A stretch of 64,000 nt of DNA from Dokdonia sinensis. Its GTDB lineage: Bacteria > Bacteroidota > Bacteroidia > Flavobacteriales > Flavobacteriaceae. The notes below the pieces were generated by a model that saw only the letters and a program-made list of their open reading frames with translations, was not told the origin of the DNA and searched no databases. The position numbers and the translations under genes are program-made. The stretch lies in assembly GCF_003688895.1 (NCBI RefSeq), contig NZ_REFV01000001.1, positions 1 to 64,000 of the forward strand, read 5' to 3'. The first letter of the stretch is position 1. Each line of letters opens with the position of its first letter. Below are positions 42,845 to 51,116 of the stretch, piece after piece.

Positions 42845-43396
42845 TTAAAGCGGCTCATAACTATATTCAGGGATCTTCCCAACGGCACCTTTAAAAAAAG
42901 CGTTTATGATTTTTAAATCCTCTTCAAAATTTCCAGAGGGATATAGCGGTTCGGAAATACGGTGCTCTTTCTTACCAAAATCAAAGGCGACCATTATAAT
43001 AGGTACACCAGCCTCTACGGCAATCCAGTAAAATCCAGTCTTTAAAGTACTCACCTTTTTTCGCGTTCCTTCGGGCGCGAGCGTGAGCCTGAACTCCTCT
43101 TTGGTTTTAAAAACCTGTGCTATTGCTTTAACCTTATCCTGACCCGGAGTACGGTCTATAGGTGCACCACCCATAGCTCTCATAAACCAACCCAATGCTC
43201 CTTTAAAAAGCGACTTTTTGCCTATAAAACCTATTTTAGTTTTGAGCACATTACGCAATAAAATTCCCATATAGAAATCGTGCCAACTCGTATGTGGCAC
43301 GGCGATAATAACCGCTTTTTTTACCGTGTCTTTTGAAAAGTCACCAACTGCCCTCCAACCGAGGATATTATTATAGATAAATTTGGCTAAGCCCAT
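42845..43396 (-). CDS. PlsC-family acyltransferase
   Basis: This 183-residue 1-acyl-glycerol-3-phosphate acyltransferase-like enzyme has the catalytic HTSWHDFYMG (H-x4-D), FMRAMGGAPIDR and LAPEGTRKK blocks. I prefer ATG 43396 (MGLAKFIYNNILGW); a frame to 43474 is open but adds a hydrophobic-basic leader of doubtful relevance. It probably acylates lysophospholipids or a lipid-linked substrate at the inner membrane. It is convergent with the preceding gene, and no terminator was found. Confidence 0.85.
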   Translation of the reverse strand: MGLAKFIYNNILGWRAVGDFSKDTVKKAVIIAVPHTSWHDFYMGILLRNVLKTKIGFIGKKSLFKGALGWFMRAMGGAPIDRTPGQDKVKAIAQVFKTKEEFRLTLAPEGTRKKVSTLKTGFYWIAVEAGVPIIMVAFDFGKKEHRISEPLYPSGNFEEDLKIINAFFKGAVGKIPEYSYEPL

Positions 43397-43552
43397 ATAT
43401 TGAGATTCAAAGCACCTTGTTAAAATCAAAAAAGGTGCTCTTATTAATCCAAAAAATTTTGGTAAAAATACCAAATCTGCCGCATACGACTATCGTTTTG
43501 TTAGATAGTGCAAACATTTTTTTTGTCTAAAGTATCCCAAAAATGAATAAAG

Positions 43553-44119
43553 TTATTTCCCAGCCCTACGCACTCTGGCAATCAGCTTGTATATCGCATA
43601 AAGAAAAGTAAGCACTAGAATGAACGCAAGTACAGGAGAAAATATACTTGCCGTTGCAACGGTCACGGCCGCACCAGTTTCGGCGGTGGCGATAACTGGA
43701 TTCCCTAGTCCACCAGTGGTTGCAGATGACGTCAACCTACTCGCGCTAGTGGTTCCTGAAATCGCAGCAGCAGCTCCACCACCTGCAATAATGGCGAGTG
43801 CCCAAGTAAATACAGGATTCATTTCTCCCATAGTCGCCACCATAATAAGTGTCCCAGCTATTGCAGAAAGGGGTACGGCAACACTATCTAACAGATTATC
43901 TACCCAAGGGATGAAATAAGCTAAAATTTCAATAACCGTCGCCACCGAAAGTAAAATTACAGCAGTCAGGCTACCCATCCATTCCCAACTTTCGGAAATG
44001 GGAAACCAGTTAAAATATGCCGCGAGGCTTAACGCCAAAAGTGGCACAAACACTCGAAACCCAGCCGCTGCTGCAAGACTGAAACCTAATATGATACTAA
44101 TAACGAGTTCGATGGACAT
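43553..44119 (-). CDS. DUF4126 membrane protein
   Basis: This 188-residue polytopic membrane protein has four to five helices. The N-terminus (ISIILGFSLAAAAGFRVFVPLLALSLAA) and the Gly/Ala/Thr-rich loop (GGGAAAAISGTTSASR) identify DUF4126. Its function is unknown. It is divergent from the coiled-coil gene at 44447 across a 327-bp gap. Confidence 0.88.
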   Translation of the reverse strand: MSIELVISIILGFSLAAAAGFRVFVPLLALSLAAYFNWFPISESWEWMGSLTAVILLSVATVIEILAYFIPWVDNLLDSVAVPLSAIAGTLIMVATMGEMNPVFTWALAIIAGGGAAAAISGTTSASRLTSSATTGGLGNPVIATAETGAAVTVATASIFSPVLAFILVLTFLYAIYKLIARVRRAGK

Positions 44120-44446
44120 AATATGAGTTTGCTTTTTGAATTATCAATCAGCAATGAGTAGACAATTGTTCTTATTTGTTACTAAGCGATTAAAATTGAG
44201 TCCGCTCCTGCCTGACGGCAGGCAGGTTCGCGAAAGCGGAGTACTAAATATCATTGACAAACAAACTGTAAACCAGCAATATAAGACAAACGTACTGTTT
44301 TACTCACATCTCGAGCTGTAACAAAATAAAAAAACAGGCGACTAATCTACCAAATGAATGCACCAGAGTTCTCATAACTCAATAATTTTCCCGAAATTGA
44401 TGCTTCATTGCAAACCACGTTCAACACTTAAAACCACCACATAAAA
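44120..44446. other. Intergenic stretch of 327 bp before the six-gene AAA locus
   Basis: It holds a composite palindromic element (44201-44240) and no clear promoter matching TTG-N-TAnnTTTG, although transcription of the six-gene locus must begin here or upstream. A 61-codon rightward frame at 44136-44321 is translated across the palindrome and lacks any protein-like signal, so I do not call it. Confidence 0.55.
44201..44240. repeat. Composite element: CCTGCCTGACGGCAGGCAGG embedded in a broken TCCGCT...TTCGCGAAAGCGGA palindrome
   Basis: The 20-bp second-family palindrome (44207-44226) is flanked by TCCGCT on the left and TTCGCGAAAGCGGA on the right. This looks as if it had interrupted a first-family site whose TT is missing. 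A copy of the second family with related flanks is at 11454 and another at 49076. Confidence 0.8.
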
Positions 44447-45796
44447 ATGGCAGATGATTTTGACCTTTTAGAAACAAATGATGCAACACAGCAAAAGAGC
44501 GCAAAAGTAGATGTAAACTGGGGCAAGGCCGTAGATACAATGAAGTCCAAACTTGCGCAGGAAGATGACCCAGAAGTACGTCAAAAGATTCTGAACGCCA
44601 CCCTAGACGACGTTGTAGGGATGGCCGAAAAAGACCGCACCTCCCTACTCGATGCCATTAAAGATCTTACAGACTATCAAGATGAAGTAGGAATTATTTT
44701 TGAAAAATTCTCGACCCTTAATCCAGCTGAGCAAAAGGTCATAGACGATGCTCAAAAAGCACTGGAACGCGCTAAAATTGAACTTGAAGATGCAGAGAAA
44801 GTAGCGGACAACTGGTGGAACAACCTCTGGGGACGTAAGGCAAAAATCAAAAAGAAAGAAGCCGAACTCGCCGAAGCTCAAAAAACACGCGACGGAGCAG
44901 ACTTAAAAGCAAAGTCTATGTTCCAGGAGCGTATCGAGAGTGCAGATGTGCAGACGCTTCTCAACGAGCTTTCCTATAAATCTCAAGCCGCGGTAACCCG
45001 TCTTAAAAACCGAGAGGTAGAGATTAAAGAGGTAGAAGATAAACTTCAAGTGGCGATTGTTGAGGCGAGTAAAAACCACAACAAAGCTTTAGAAAAGAAA
45101 AAAGAAACAGAGGAGCAGCTCGAAGAGCAATATGCTTTACTTAAACAAGCACGTCAAGCGCTGGAAGAAGTAACAGACAAGCAGAGCACCGCATACTCTG
45201 AGGCACTAGCAAACATCACAAAGGTCGAGCAAAAGGTGGAGGAACTGGAAGGCCTCAAGAATGCCTACACGACCCTTGCTGCCAGTAAAGACAGTTTTGT
45301 ACACAAGCATAATCTTACGATTAAAGTGTTGACCTCATTAAGAAGCAACTTGCAAACGCACCGTGCTAAATTAAAGAGTGATACAGATGAGCGTCTTAAA
45401 TATTATGACGGTTACGTAGTTGCTCTTAAGGCGAGAACAGACCAAGAGTTTGCTGCCATCCTTGAACACCTGGGTGTAAAAACAGATGAGCACATCGGGG
45501 TAACACTTGCTGCGATGCATACTGCGAGCAGTAAAGCACGTCAGGATATGATGGAGAATATTCCAGTACACGAGAAGGTAATGCAAGGCGTTTACGGCAG
45601 CTATGCCGAGTCCTTACAGGAAATTCGTGAGAAGGATGCAACGATTCAAAAAGACTTTGCAAACCGTTACGGTATTGATATGAAAGAACTTTTTGAAGAG
45701 TATTATGCTTCAGATCCTTCGGCGCCAGCGGGTGATGGAGATGCTACTCCAGAGAAACCAGTGGCAGATGGTGGAGAGGATGATCTTTTAAGCTAA
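44447..45796 (+). CDS. Long coiled-coil protein, first gene of the six-gene AAA locus
   Basis: I do not recognise this 449-residue cytosolic protein. About residues 95-300 are a near-continuous charged coiled coil (KALERAKIELEDAEKVA, KNHNKALEKKKETEEQLEEQ). A helical C-terminal region (LTSLRSNLQTHRAKLKSDTDERL, LEHLGVKTDEHIGVTLAAMH) and an acidic disordered tail (DPSAPAGDGDATPEKPVADG) follow. A remote resemblance to TelA/toxic-anion-resistance proteins crossed my mind but is unproven. It could be a scaffold or a substrate of the AAA ATPase two genes downstream. Gaps to the next gene are 117 bp and contain a palindrome copy. Confidence 0.7.
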   Translation: MADDFDLLETNDATQQKSAKVDVNWGKAVDTMKSKLAQEDDPEVRQKILNATLDDVVGMAEKDRTSLLDAIKDLTDYQDEVGIIFEKFSTLNPAEQKVIDDAQKALERAKIELEDAEKVADNWWNNLWGRKAKIKKKEAELAEAQKTRDGADLKAKSMFQERIESADVQTLLNELSYKSQAAVTRLKNREVEIKEVEDKLQVAIVEASKNHNKALEKKKETEEQLEEQYALLKQARQALEEVTDKQSTAYSEALANITKVEQKVEELEGLKNAYTTLAASKDSFVHKHNLTIKVLTSLRSNLQTHRAKLKSDTDERLKYYDGYVVALKARTDQEFAAILEHLGVKTDEHIGVTLAAMHTASSKARQDMMENIPVHEKVMQGVYGSYAESLQEIREKDATIQKDFANRYGIDMKELFEEYYASDPSAPAGDGDATPEKPVADGGEDDLLS

Positions 45797-45812
45797 AATA
45801 AAGTAATGATGG

Positions 45813-45834
45813 GTACGCTTTCGCGAAAGCGTAC
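45813..45834. repeat. Palindrome family, 22-bp perfect copy after the coiled-coil gene
   Basis: The 14-mer core is extended symmetrically by GTAC on each side, 16 nt after the stop codon. It is one of the two longest copies in the window. Confidence 0.95.
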
Positions 45835-45913
45835 TCTTACATTTCCAAAAAAAATCTAATTAAACAACCTTGCGAAAGAAATCTCTCAAGATTACCTCTC
45901 GCAGGAATTCAAT

Positions 45914-46966
45914 ATGGGCATAAACCAAATCGTTACCGCACTAGACAGCGCTGTTCTGGAAACCAAAGAACAGTATGAAGTATATTTCAAGATCGTGACC
46001 CACGCTTTTGAGCAGCTGGTGGTGCAAATGGAAGCCGAAACCATATGCTCTCCTCTCGAGATCACGTATGTGAAACAGTATTGCGATTTGATTACGTATA
46101 CATTAGAGGCCTTTAGGGTCAAATATCTTTTTGACGATGAAGAGAAAATGAAGGTGGACCTTACGGAGTCTGGTTTTCCAAATTACTCCGAGTTTCGATA
46201 TCTCATCAATGATATGGAGCTCAAACAGGAGCATATCAATAAACTGCCAAAAATAGAAGACCTAAAAGCGGAGTTTCTTGAAACGCTCTTGAGACACAAA
46301 GAGCCTATTTCGGATAAACGTATGCACCAGGCCGCTTCCATAGTGTATTATAAATCGGTGGAGAGCAAGTTCTTGTTTAAGCGATTTGTGCAAGGAAAAG
46401 TACAACGCACAAACGATCCTAAGGAGCCGGAATATATGGTGAGTTGGGCATTTTATGACATTGCGCTCAACCGTCCCTTTATCTGTTTTATGTACTTTGA
46501 CTTACATAAAACTAAGATGGAAGATTATCTGGGGGAGCTTTATAAAGTTTTAGAAAGCACGGCAGATAGATCAATGACGCTGGACACAATGGGCTATGCC
46601 ATTGATAAGAAATTACCGAACCTCTGGCCCAAACGTATTAAGAAAATAGATTTAGGTCCTATTCATAACGTATTTGCAAAGGATGAATTACTCATCACAC
46701 ACGCCATTTTAAAGGGTATCGTAGAGAAGACTTTAGACATCGGTTCGTACGCAATAACCGTAGGTATAGAAGAAACTTCCTCTAAAGGTAATTTTGCCGA
46801 AGGAAATATCTTTTCAAAACAGTTCCTACAAGTATGGGAAAATGAGAGGCCTGAGCAATATCTTTTTTCGTCCCATCGCGTGATGCAACTACTATATGAC
46901 CAGTTGCCTCAATACGTCTATGCACTTTCAAAAGATCCCATCGAAATAGAACCATTAAAATTATAA
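45914..46966 (+). CDS. Mainly helical protein of unknown function, second gene of the AAA locus
   Basis: This 350-residue soluble protein has no signal and no family I can name. The N-terminal half is helical (LETKEQYEVYFKIVTHAFEQLVVQME, YCDLITYTLEAFRVKYLF). The second half has beta-type segments (PEYMVSWAFYDIALNRPFICFMYFDL, IGSYAITVGIEETSSKGNFAEGN). It ends 29 nt before the AAA ATPase, the tightest spacing in the locus, so the two are likely partners. No enzymatic motif is visible. Confidence 0.65.
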   Translation: MGINQIVTALDSAVLETKEQYEVYFKIVTHAFEQLVVQMEAETICSPLEITYVKQYCDLITYTLEAFRVKYLFDDEEKMKVDLTESGFPNYSEFRYLINDMELKQEHINKLPKIEDLKAEFLETLLRHKEPISDKRMHQAASIVYYKSVESKFLFKRFVQGKVQRTNDPKEPEYMVSWAFYDIALNRPFICFMYFDLHKTKMEDYLGELYKVLESTADRSMTLDTMGYAIDKKLPNLWPKRIKKIDLGPIHNVFAKDELLITHAILKGIVEKTLDIGSYAITVGIEETSSKGNFAEGNIFSKQFLQVWENERPEQYLFSSHRVMQLLYDQLPQYVYALSKDPIEIEPLKL

Positions 46967-46995
46967 TCCCTTAACACCTATATCCTCAAATATTT

Positions 46996-48951
46996 ATGGA
47001 GCATAACAGTACATTTCCCATACCGCTTAGTGAACTTGCAAATCTTCGTGATGAGGCAACCTCCTATCTTAAAGGTGTACAATGGGAACAGGGAAGTAAA
47101 GCCAAAAGCCGAGATAAAAGTGCTAAGGATGAATCTATCCTTCTCTATTTATCTAAAGCGACGGGCAATGCGACAAATAATGTGACCTCGGTTTCTAAAA
47201 CGATATTGGCGCTTAAAAAACGTTTATTACCAGACTCCGTTGCGATTCCTTTACATCTTAATGAGGCGCTTTTTGCGCTACAAGAAGGTCTTACTACAGG
47301 AATTTGGTTGCGTGACAGTTACTCAGATGCTTCGGGATTTTCAAGCCTTAATGAACGGAAGGCCACACTGGACAGTGCTGGACGCATGGAGTTTGAGTCA
47401 AAAATGCAAACGGCAACAGCCTTTATGTTGCACGGGATTGCATATCGAATTTTATTTGAAATAAAGAATGGAGCGTCAGACGATCTGAGCGTGATGAAGA
47501 ACAAATTTGCTGGCATTCCAGAGCTATCTTTTATGAGTCCGCTCAAGGGGATTTCCTGTATGCTTTTTTATTATGACAAATACCTGAGCCATCCTGATAT
47601 CATAAATTTAGACAAGGATGTTATAGATTTTACAGCTGTTTATTTTGAAGCCATACTGAGTGAAATCCAACAACGTCGCGGTTCATTAGAGTATACTGAA
47701 GTTATTACGGACAGAACTTACAAACTTGAAAAAAGCGACTTTGCGGTTTCTGGATGGGAAAATATTCTGGAGGGAACTGCCGTGAGTGTAGAATTTAATA
47801 AGATTGAGTTTGAGCAAATTGTAGGAAATCGTGATGCAAAACATTTTGCGCGCCGACTCACAGAGCGTATGCTCAGCTATGATTTCACGGCTAAGAAAAA
47901 CCCATTTCAGGAACTGGGTGGTTTTATGCCTGTTTTTATGGGTTATGGAATTCCAGGAACGGGTAAAAGTATGCTCATTGCGGCCATCGCTACACGTCTT
48001 AAGGAGCATTGTGACAACCTTGATATTCCTTTTCTTTTTCACCCGATGCCAGATACCTTGATATCAACATTTCAAGGAGGATCTGCGGAGAAAATGGTAC
48101 AGTGGATGAAACCTTTGCAGGACCCAACAAAGTTAATTTTTGCGCCAATCGATGATGCCGAAAACAATCTTCAGGAGCGTACGGCACAAGGCGTATCGGC
48201 CGGTGTAAAAGAAGTTATAGGTGTATTTTTAAGATATACAGAAGGTGCTTATGCGATCAACTATGGGAATAGTTCCATAGGATTATTTACAAATCTTCCC
48301 GAGATGCTGGATAAAGCAGTCATTTCACGTGTACAAGGACGTTTTAAAATAGACGGTGCGCGAACTATTCCGGATTTTATAGATCAAGATTATATCTGGT
48401 GGAACAAGCTGGAGCAATCTATGCCCGACTTTGTAAATATGACAAAGCCAGAGCAATATGAATTCCTGAGCGAACAGGGACTTGCCAAAAATATGGGCGA
48501 AATCCTAAATCAATCCGAAAAACCCTCAGAGGCCAAAGTTTTAGAAATTTACGACCGCGTAGCATCCCAGCACAAAACGACGGAGCACTTGTTTTTTGCA
48601 GAGTTGTATAAGGAGATTCAAAAGGCATTTCCTTTTTTCTCATCGAGAGATATAAGGAATATCCAGAGCGCGATTTCGCTACGACTCACAGATTTTGATT
48701 TGCCTGAGCAATGGTTTGAAGATCCTACGCTCTATTTTAAAAAGGACTACGACACTAAGTACGCAATGCTTCAGGACCTTATGAAACAAAATATGAAAGG
48801 ACTGAACTTCTCAGACATTAGACGTCAGGAAGTGGTGCGATATCTAGATAATGTTGCCACAATAGCAGACACAGATTTCAAACGTCAAGTTGAAGGTCGC
48901 GTGCACGATATGGAAGTGCAACTGGCTGCAAGGAAACTTTTTGAGAAATAG
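46996..48951 (+). CDS. Classic-type AAA ATPase with Asp in place of the Walker B glutamate
   Basis: The 651 residues comprise an uncharacterised helical N-terminal region (1-300), then one AAA module. Walker A is GYGIPGTGKS (residues 316-325) and a pore-loop-like TFQGGSAEKMVQ is at 358-369. Walker B reads LIFAPIDDAEN, so the catalytic Glu of FIDE[IL]D is Asp387. The sensor-1 region is GLFTNLPEMLD and candidate arginine fingers are SRVQGRF. A long C-terminal helical part (450-651) follows. It resembles the katanin/FtsH-like classic AAA clade in spacing but fits no named member. It is probably the motor of the six-gene system, acting in the cytoplasm at the membrane proteins encoded downstream. 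Confidence 0.8.
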   Translation: MEHNSTFPIPLSELANLRDEATSYLKGVQWEQGSKAKSRDKSAKDESILLYLSKATGNATNNVTSVSKTILALKKRLLPDSVAIPLHLNEALFALQEGLTTGIWLRDSYSDASGFSSLNERKATLDSAGRMEFESKMQTATAFMLHGIAYRILFEIKNGASDDLSVMKNKFAGIPELSFMSPLKGISCMLFYYDKYLSHPDIINLDKDVIDFTAVYFEAILSEIQQRRGSLEYTEVITDRTYKLEKSDFAVSGWENILEGTAVSVEFNKIEFEQIVGNRDAKHFARRLTERMLSYDFTAKKNPFQELGGFMPVFMGYGIPGTGKSMLIAAIATRLKEHCDNLDIPFLFHPMPDTLISTFQGGSAEKMVQWMKPLQDPTKLIFAPIDDAENNLQERTAQGVSAGVKEVIGVFLRYTEGAYAINYGNSSIGLFTNLPEMLDKAVISRVQGRFKIDGARTIPDFIDQDYIWWNKLEQSMPDFVNMTKPEQYEFLSEQGLAKNMGEILNQSEKPSEAKVLEIYDRVASQHKTTEHLFFAELYKEIQKAFPFFSSRDIRNIQSAISLRLTDFDLPEQWFEDPTLYFKKDYDTKYAMLQDLMKQNMKGLNFSDIRRQEVVRYLDNVATIADTDFKRQVEGRVHDMEVQLAARKLFEK

Positions 48952-48962
48952 GGTTTTGAGTG

Positions 48963-48997
48963 GTGAGTTGTGAGTTGTGAGCTGTGAGGTGTGAGGT
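48963..48997. repeat. Heptamer array GTGAGTT x5
   Basis: Five consecutive 7-bp units (GTGAGTT twice, GTGAGCT, GTGAGGT twice) begin 12 nt after the AAA stop codon. The period matches other arrays in this locus but the unit sequence differs. Confidence 0.85.
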
Positions 48998-49033
48998 GTA
49001 CAAAATTACTAAAGGAAAAAAGGGTTTGTTTTT

Positions 49034-49047
49034 GCTTTCGCGAAAGC
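49034..49047. repeat. Palindrome family copy in the gap after the AAA gene
   Basis: An exact GCTTTCGCGAAAGC copy lies in the 184-bp gap before the next gene, between a heptamer array and a second-family palindrome. Confidence 0.95.
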
Positions 49048-49075
49048 GTGACTAGAATAAAATTAGATTTCCGCC

Positions 49076-49095
49076 CCTGCCTGCCGGCAGGCAGG
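49076..49095. repeat. Second palindrome family, CCTGCCTGCCGGCAGGCAGG
   Basis: This copy is a perfect 20-bp palindrome, flanked by TTTCCGCC and TTCGCAGAAA, the same flank type as the copies at 11454 and 44207. A further small palindrome (TTCCGCCTTTGCGGAA) lies at 49119-49134, just before the next start codon. Confidence 0.9.
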
Positions 49096-49135
49096 TTCGC
49101 AGAAATTAAATGAATGAATTCCGCCTTTGCGGAAA

Positions 49136-50410
49136 ATGAATATGGAAAAACTAAAAGCAGCAGGATTATACGGAGGAGCGCTCGTAACACTTACGGGAGC
49201 ACTTGCGAGACGCTATAACGAGTGTCTTGCGATGCTGGGTGTTGCCCCTACAAAACTGGAGCGCTTTTCCATAGATGCGATGGGCTGGAGTCCAGAAATT
49301 GCAGCCGAAAAACAAGAAGATTTCTACTTAAACAGTGGTGAGGCAAATACGAATGCCATCATTATCTCACCAGCACAGCGGGATAAGCCAGTGCATATGC
49401 CCAGTCATAGTTTTGACCGTGACCTGATGGAGGCGGTTTTTACCGCTTTCGCAAAAGCAATCAAAGACATCACAAAAGACAGCGCCCTTTGTGTTCACAT
49501 AGATCAGAAAATTGATACGTTTTTTGAGCCTTTTGACTTGTTACGATATGACAAGATCACAGTCAGTTTTGAAGTACTCAATAAGTTGGATATTGTACAG
49601 CAAGAGCAGAATAATCTTATTACCACGCTTACAACAGGCAATAATTTTATAGATCGAGATATACACAGACAACTGCTGGAAAGCGCTAAAAACTATGGCG
49701 ACTTGCGCAACCGAAAGTTATCCATAGACCCGATGACCTTAGAGGTAAAATCGTTTTACACGAGAGCCTTTGGCGGTGTGTTTGTCCTGCGCGATTTTAT
49801 TAAAGATATTTTGATTTTTGAGGATAAAGCCGTTTTTGAAAAAGCAATTCAAGATACAGGGCACGATGTGTTACTTTTTCATATCTCGCACGATGAAATG
49901 TTGAGCACGCTGGTGAGTCATCTCGTTCTTGAAAACGATATGAAGAAGGCCTCAAAAAGCAGTCGCTATGACAGAATAAAAAAACATCGCTTTATGCAGT
50001 CAGTAACAGAAACAGAGCATCCTTTAAGCGAGATTCTAGACAGTCATTTTCTATTTAAAAAATACCTTTCTGGATTAGACATCAATGCTCAGAAACAACT
50101 GAATGGTGTTGAGACGTATTTCCAAAAAGTCATTATTAACAAAGAATTGAAACAAAAAGACTTTATAGACGACCTATACTACAAAGCATTACATATACCA
50201 CATTCCGCAATGGAGGACGAGCTAAAATCGCTGGTTTGGAAGTTGCTCGTAAAGATTGCTCCCGTAGACCCTGTTCACTTATTTTGGTATGACAAGACGA
50301 CATTTTACAAGCTATACGAGGGTTGGGATGAGTCTTATAAAGAATGGGTAATTGCTCAGATTCTTGAAGAGAATAGGAAGAGCGTTAAGAGTTTAGAGTT
50401 CAGAGTTTAG
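49136..50410 (+). CDS. Unknown cytosolic protein, fourth gene of the AAA locus, 3' end in a repeat array
   Basis: No family is recognised. The 424 residues start at ATG 49136 (MNMEKLKAAGLYGG); ATG 49142 is equally possible, while the TTG at 49127 lies in a palindrome. The region 215-235 (TRAFGGVFVLRDFIKDILIFED) and the C-terminal helices (SLVWKLLVKIAPVDPVHLFWYDK) look well folded. No transmembrane segment or catalytic motif is seen. The last residues (KSVKSLEFRV) are encoded by the heptamer array 50390-50480, so the array has run into the gene and provides its stop codon. A degenerate palindrome at 49444 encodes AFAKAI. Confidence 0.65.
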   Translation: MNMEKLKAAGLYGGALVTLTGALARRYNECLAMLGVAPTKLERFSIDAMGWSPEIAAEKQEDFYLNSGEANTNAIIISPAQRDKPVHMPSHSFDRDLMEAVFTAFAKAIKDITKDSALCVHIDQKIDTFFEPFDLLRYDKITVSFEVLNKLDIVQQEQNNLITTLTTGNNFIDRDIHRQLLESAKNYGDLRNRKLSIDPMTLEVKSFYTRAFGGVFVLRDFIKDILIFEDKAVFEKAIQDTGHDVLLFHISHDEMLSTLVSHLVLENDMKKASKSSRYDRIKKHRFMQSVTETEHPLSEILDSHFLFKKYLSGLDINAQKQLNGVETYFQKVIINKELKQKDFIDDLYYKALHIPHSAMEDELKSLVWKLLVKIAPVDPVHLFWYDKTTFYKLYEGWDESYKEWVIAQILEENRKSVKSLEFRV

Positions 50411-50480
50411 AGTTTAGAGTTTAGAGTTTAGAGTTTAGAGTTTAGAGTTTAGAGTTTAGAGTTTAGAGTTTAGAGTTTAG
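50390..50480. repeat. Heptamer array AGTTTAG x13
   Basis: Thirteen uninterrupted 7-bp units (one is AGTTCAG) span the last seven codons of the upstream gene and the intergenic gap. Only 33 bp separate the array from the next start codon. Confidence 0.95.
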
Positions 50481-50513
50481 AAAAAAAATAATTAAAATCC
50501 TCAATCAAAAAAT

Positions 50514-51038
50514 ATGACATTAGAAATTATCATTTTCATTCTCGCCATTCTCTTTGGGATTATTCTGTACTGGAGTGAGTCTAAAAGCAACCGCATTTAT
50601 AAGTTTATCAATAGGCTTACCCATAACGAAGAGCTGCAGATGAAAGCTGGAAACCGAAAGGGATTCGTACACAAACAACCTTTTTTAATGCGACTGGTTT
50701 ATGTAACGTTACTGTTTGTAATTGCTGGTGTCATCGTGCAATTTGTTACACCTATAAACGCATTTTATGTTCAGTATTTTGCTTCGGCGATTGTGGGGAC
50801 TTTGATTGGGACGTATCTCGCGAGTGCGGTACTTTTTGCTAAGGAAAGCACAAGCAAGGAAACTCTTGAAAAAACTTTTGAAAAAGGAAAAACTGCTGTT
50901 GAAGATTTTACAGAAGACCTCAAAGACCGTTTTGAAAAAGAGGAAGCACCAGAAGCAGAACTTAAGCCAGATCCTAACGCTCCCACAAATAAAAAAAGTG
51001 CTCGGGATCGATTTAAGGATAAGGGGATGATAAAGTAG
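50514..51038 (+). CDS. Three-helix membrane protein with charged cytosolic tail, fifth gene of the AAA locus
   Basis: The protein has 174 residues. Hydrophobic helices are at about 3-20, 60-79 and 87-108, separated by a basic loop (SNRIYKFINRLTHNEELQMK) that should be cytosolic. The tail (KESTSKETLEKTFEKGKTAVEDFTEDLKDRFEKEE) is highly charged, helical and probably coiled, followed by a Pro/Lys-rich end. This topology suits an anchor for cytosolic partners such as the coiled-coil protein or the AAA ATPase. The family is not recognised. The stop codon TAG shares its last base with the following heptamer array. Confidence 0.65.
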   Translation: MTLEIIIFILAILFGIILYWSESKSNRIYKFINRLTHNEELQMKAGNRKGFVHKQPFLMRLVYVTLLFVIAGVIVQFVTPINAFYVQYFASAIVGTLIGTYLASAVLFAKESTSKETLEKTFEKGKTAVEDFTEDLKDRFEKEEAPEAELKPDPNAPTNKKSARDRFKDKGMIK

Positions 51039-51093
51039 AAGTTGGGAGCCGGAAGTTGGAAGTTGGAAGTTGGAAGTTGGAAGTTGGAAGTTG
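51038..51093. repeat. Heptamer array GAAGTTG x8
   Basis: Eight 7-bp units (the second degenerate, GGAGCCG) start at the last base of the upstream stop codon and end 23 bp before the next ATG. It is the third array of this period in the locus, again with a different unit. Confidence 0.95.
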
Positions 51094-51116
51094 GATGAAA
51101 TTTAATGATATAAGTA

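Noticed and set aside
44136-44321. Rightward 61-codon ORF before the AAA locus
   Set aside because: It is translated straight through the composite palindromic element, and no family, signal or promoter supports it.
50390-50480. CRISPR-like appearance of the repeat array
   Set aside because: The units are 7 bp with no spacers and no cas genes nearby; this is a simple tandem repeat.
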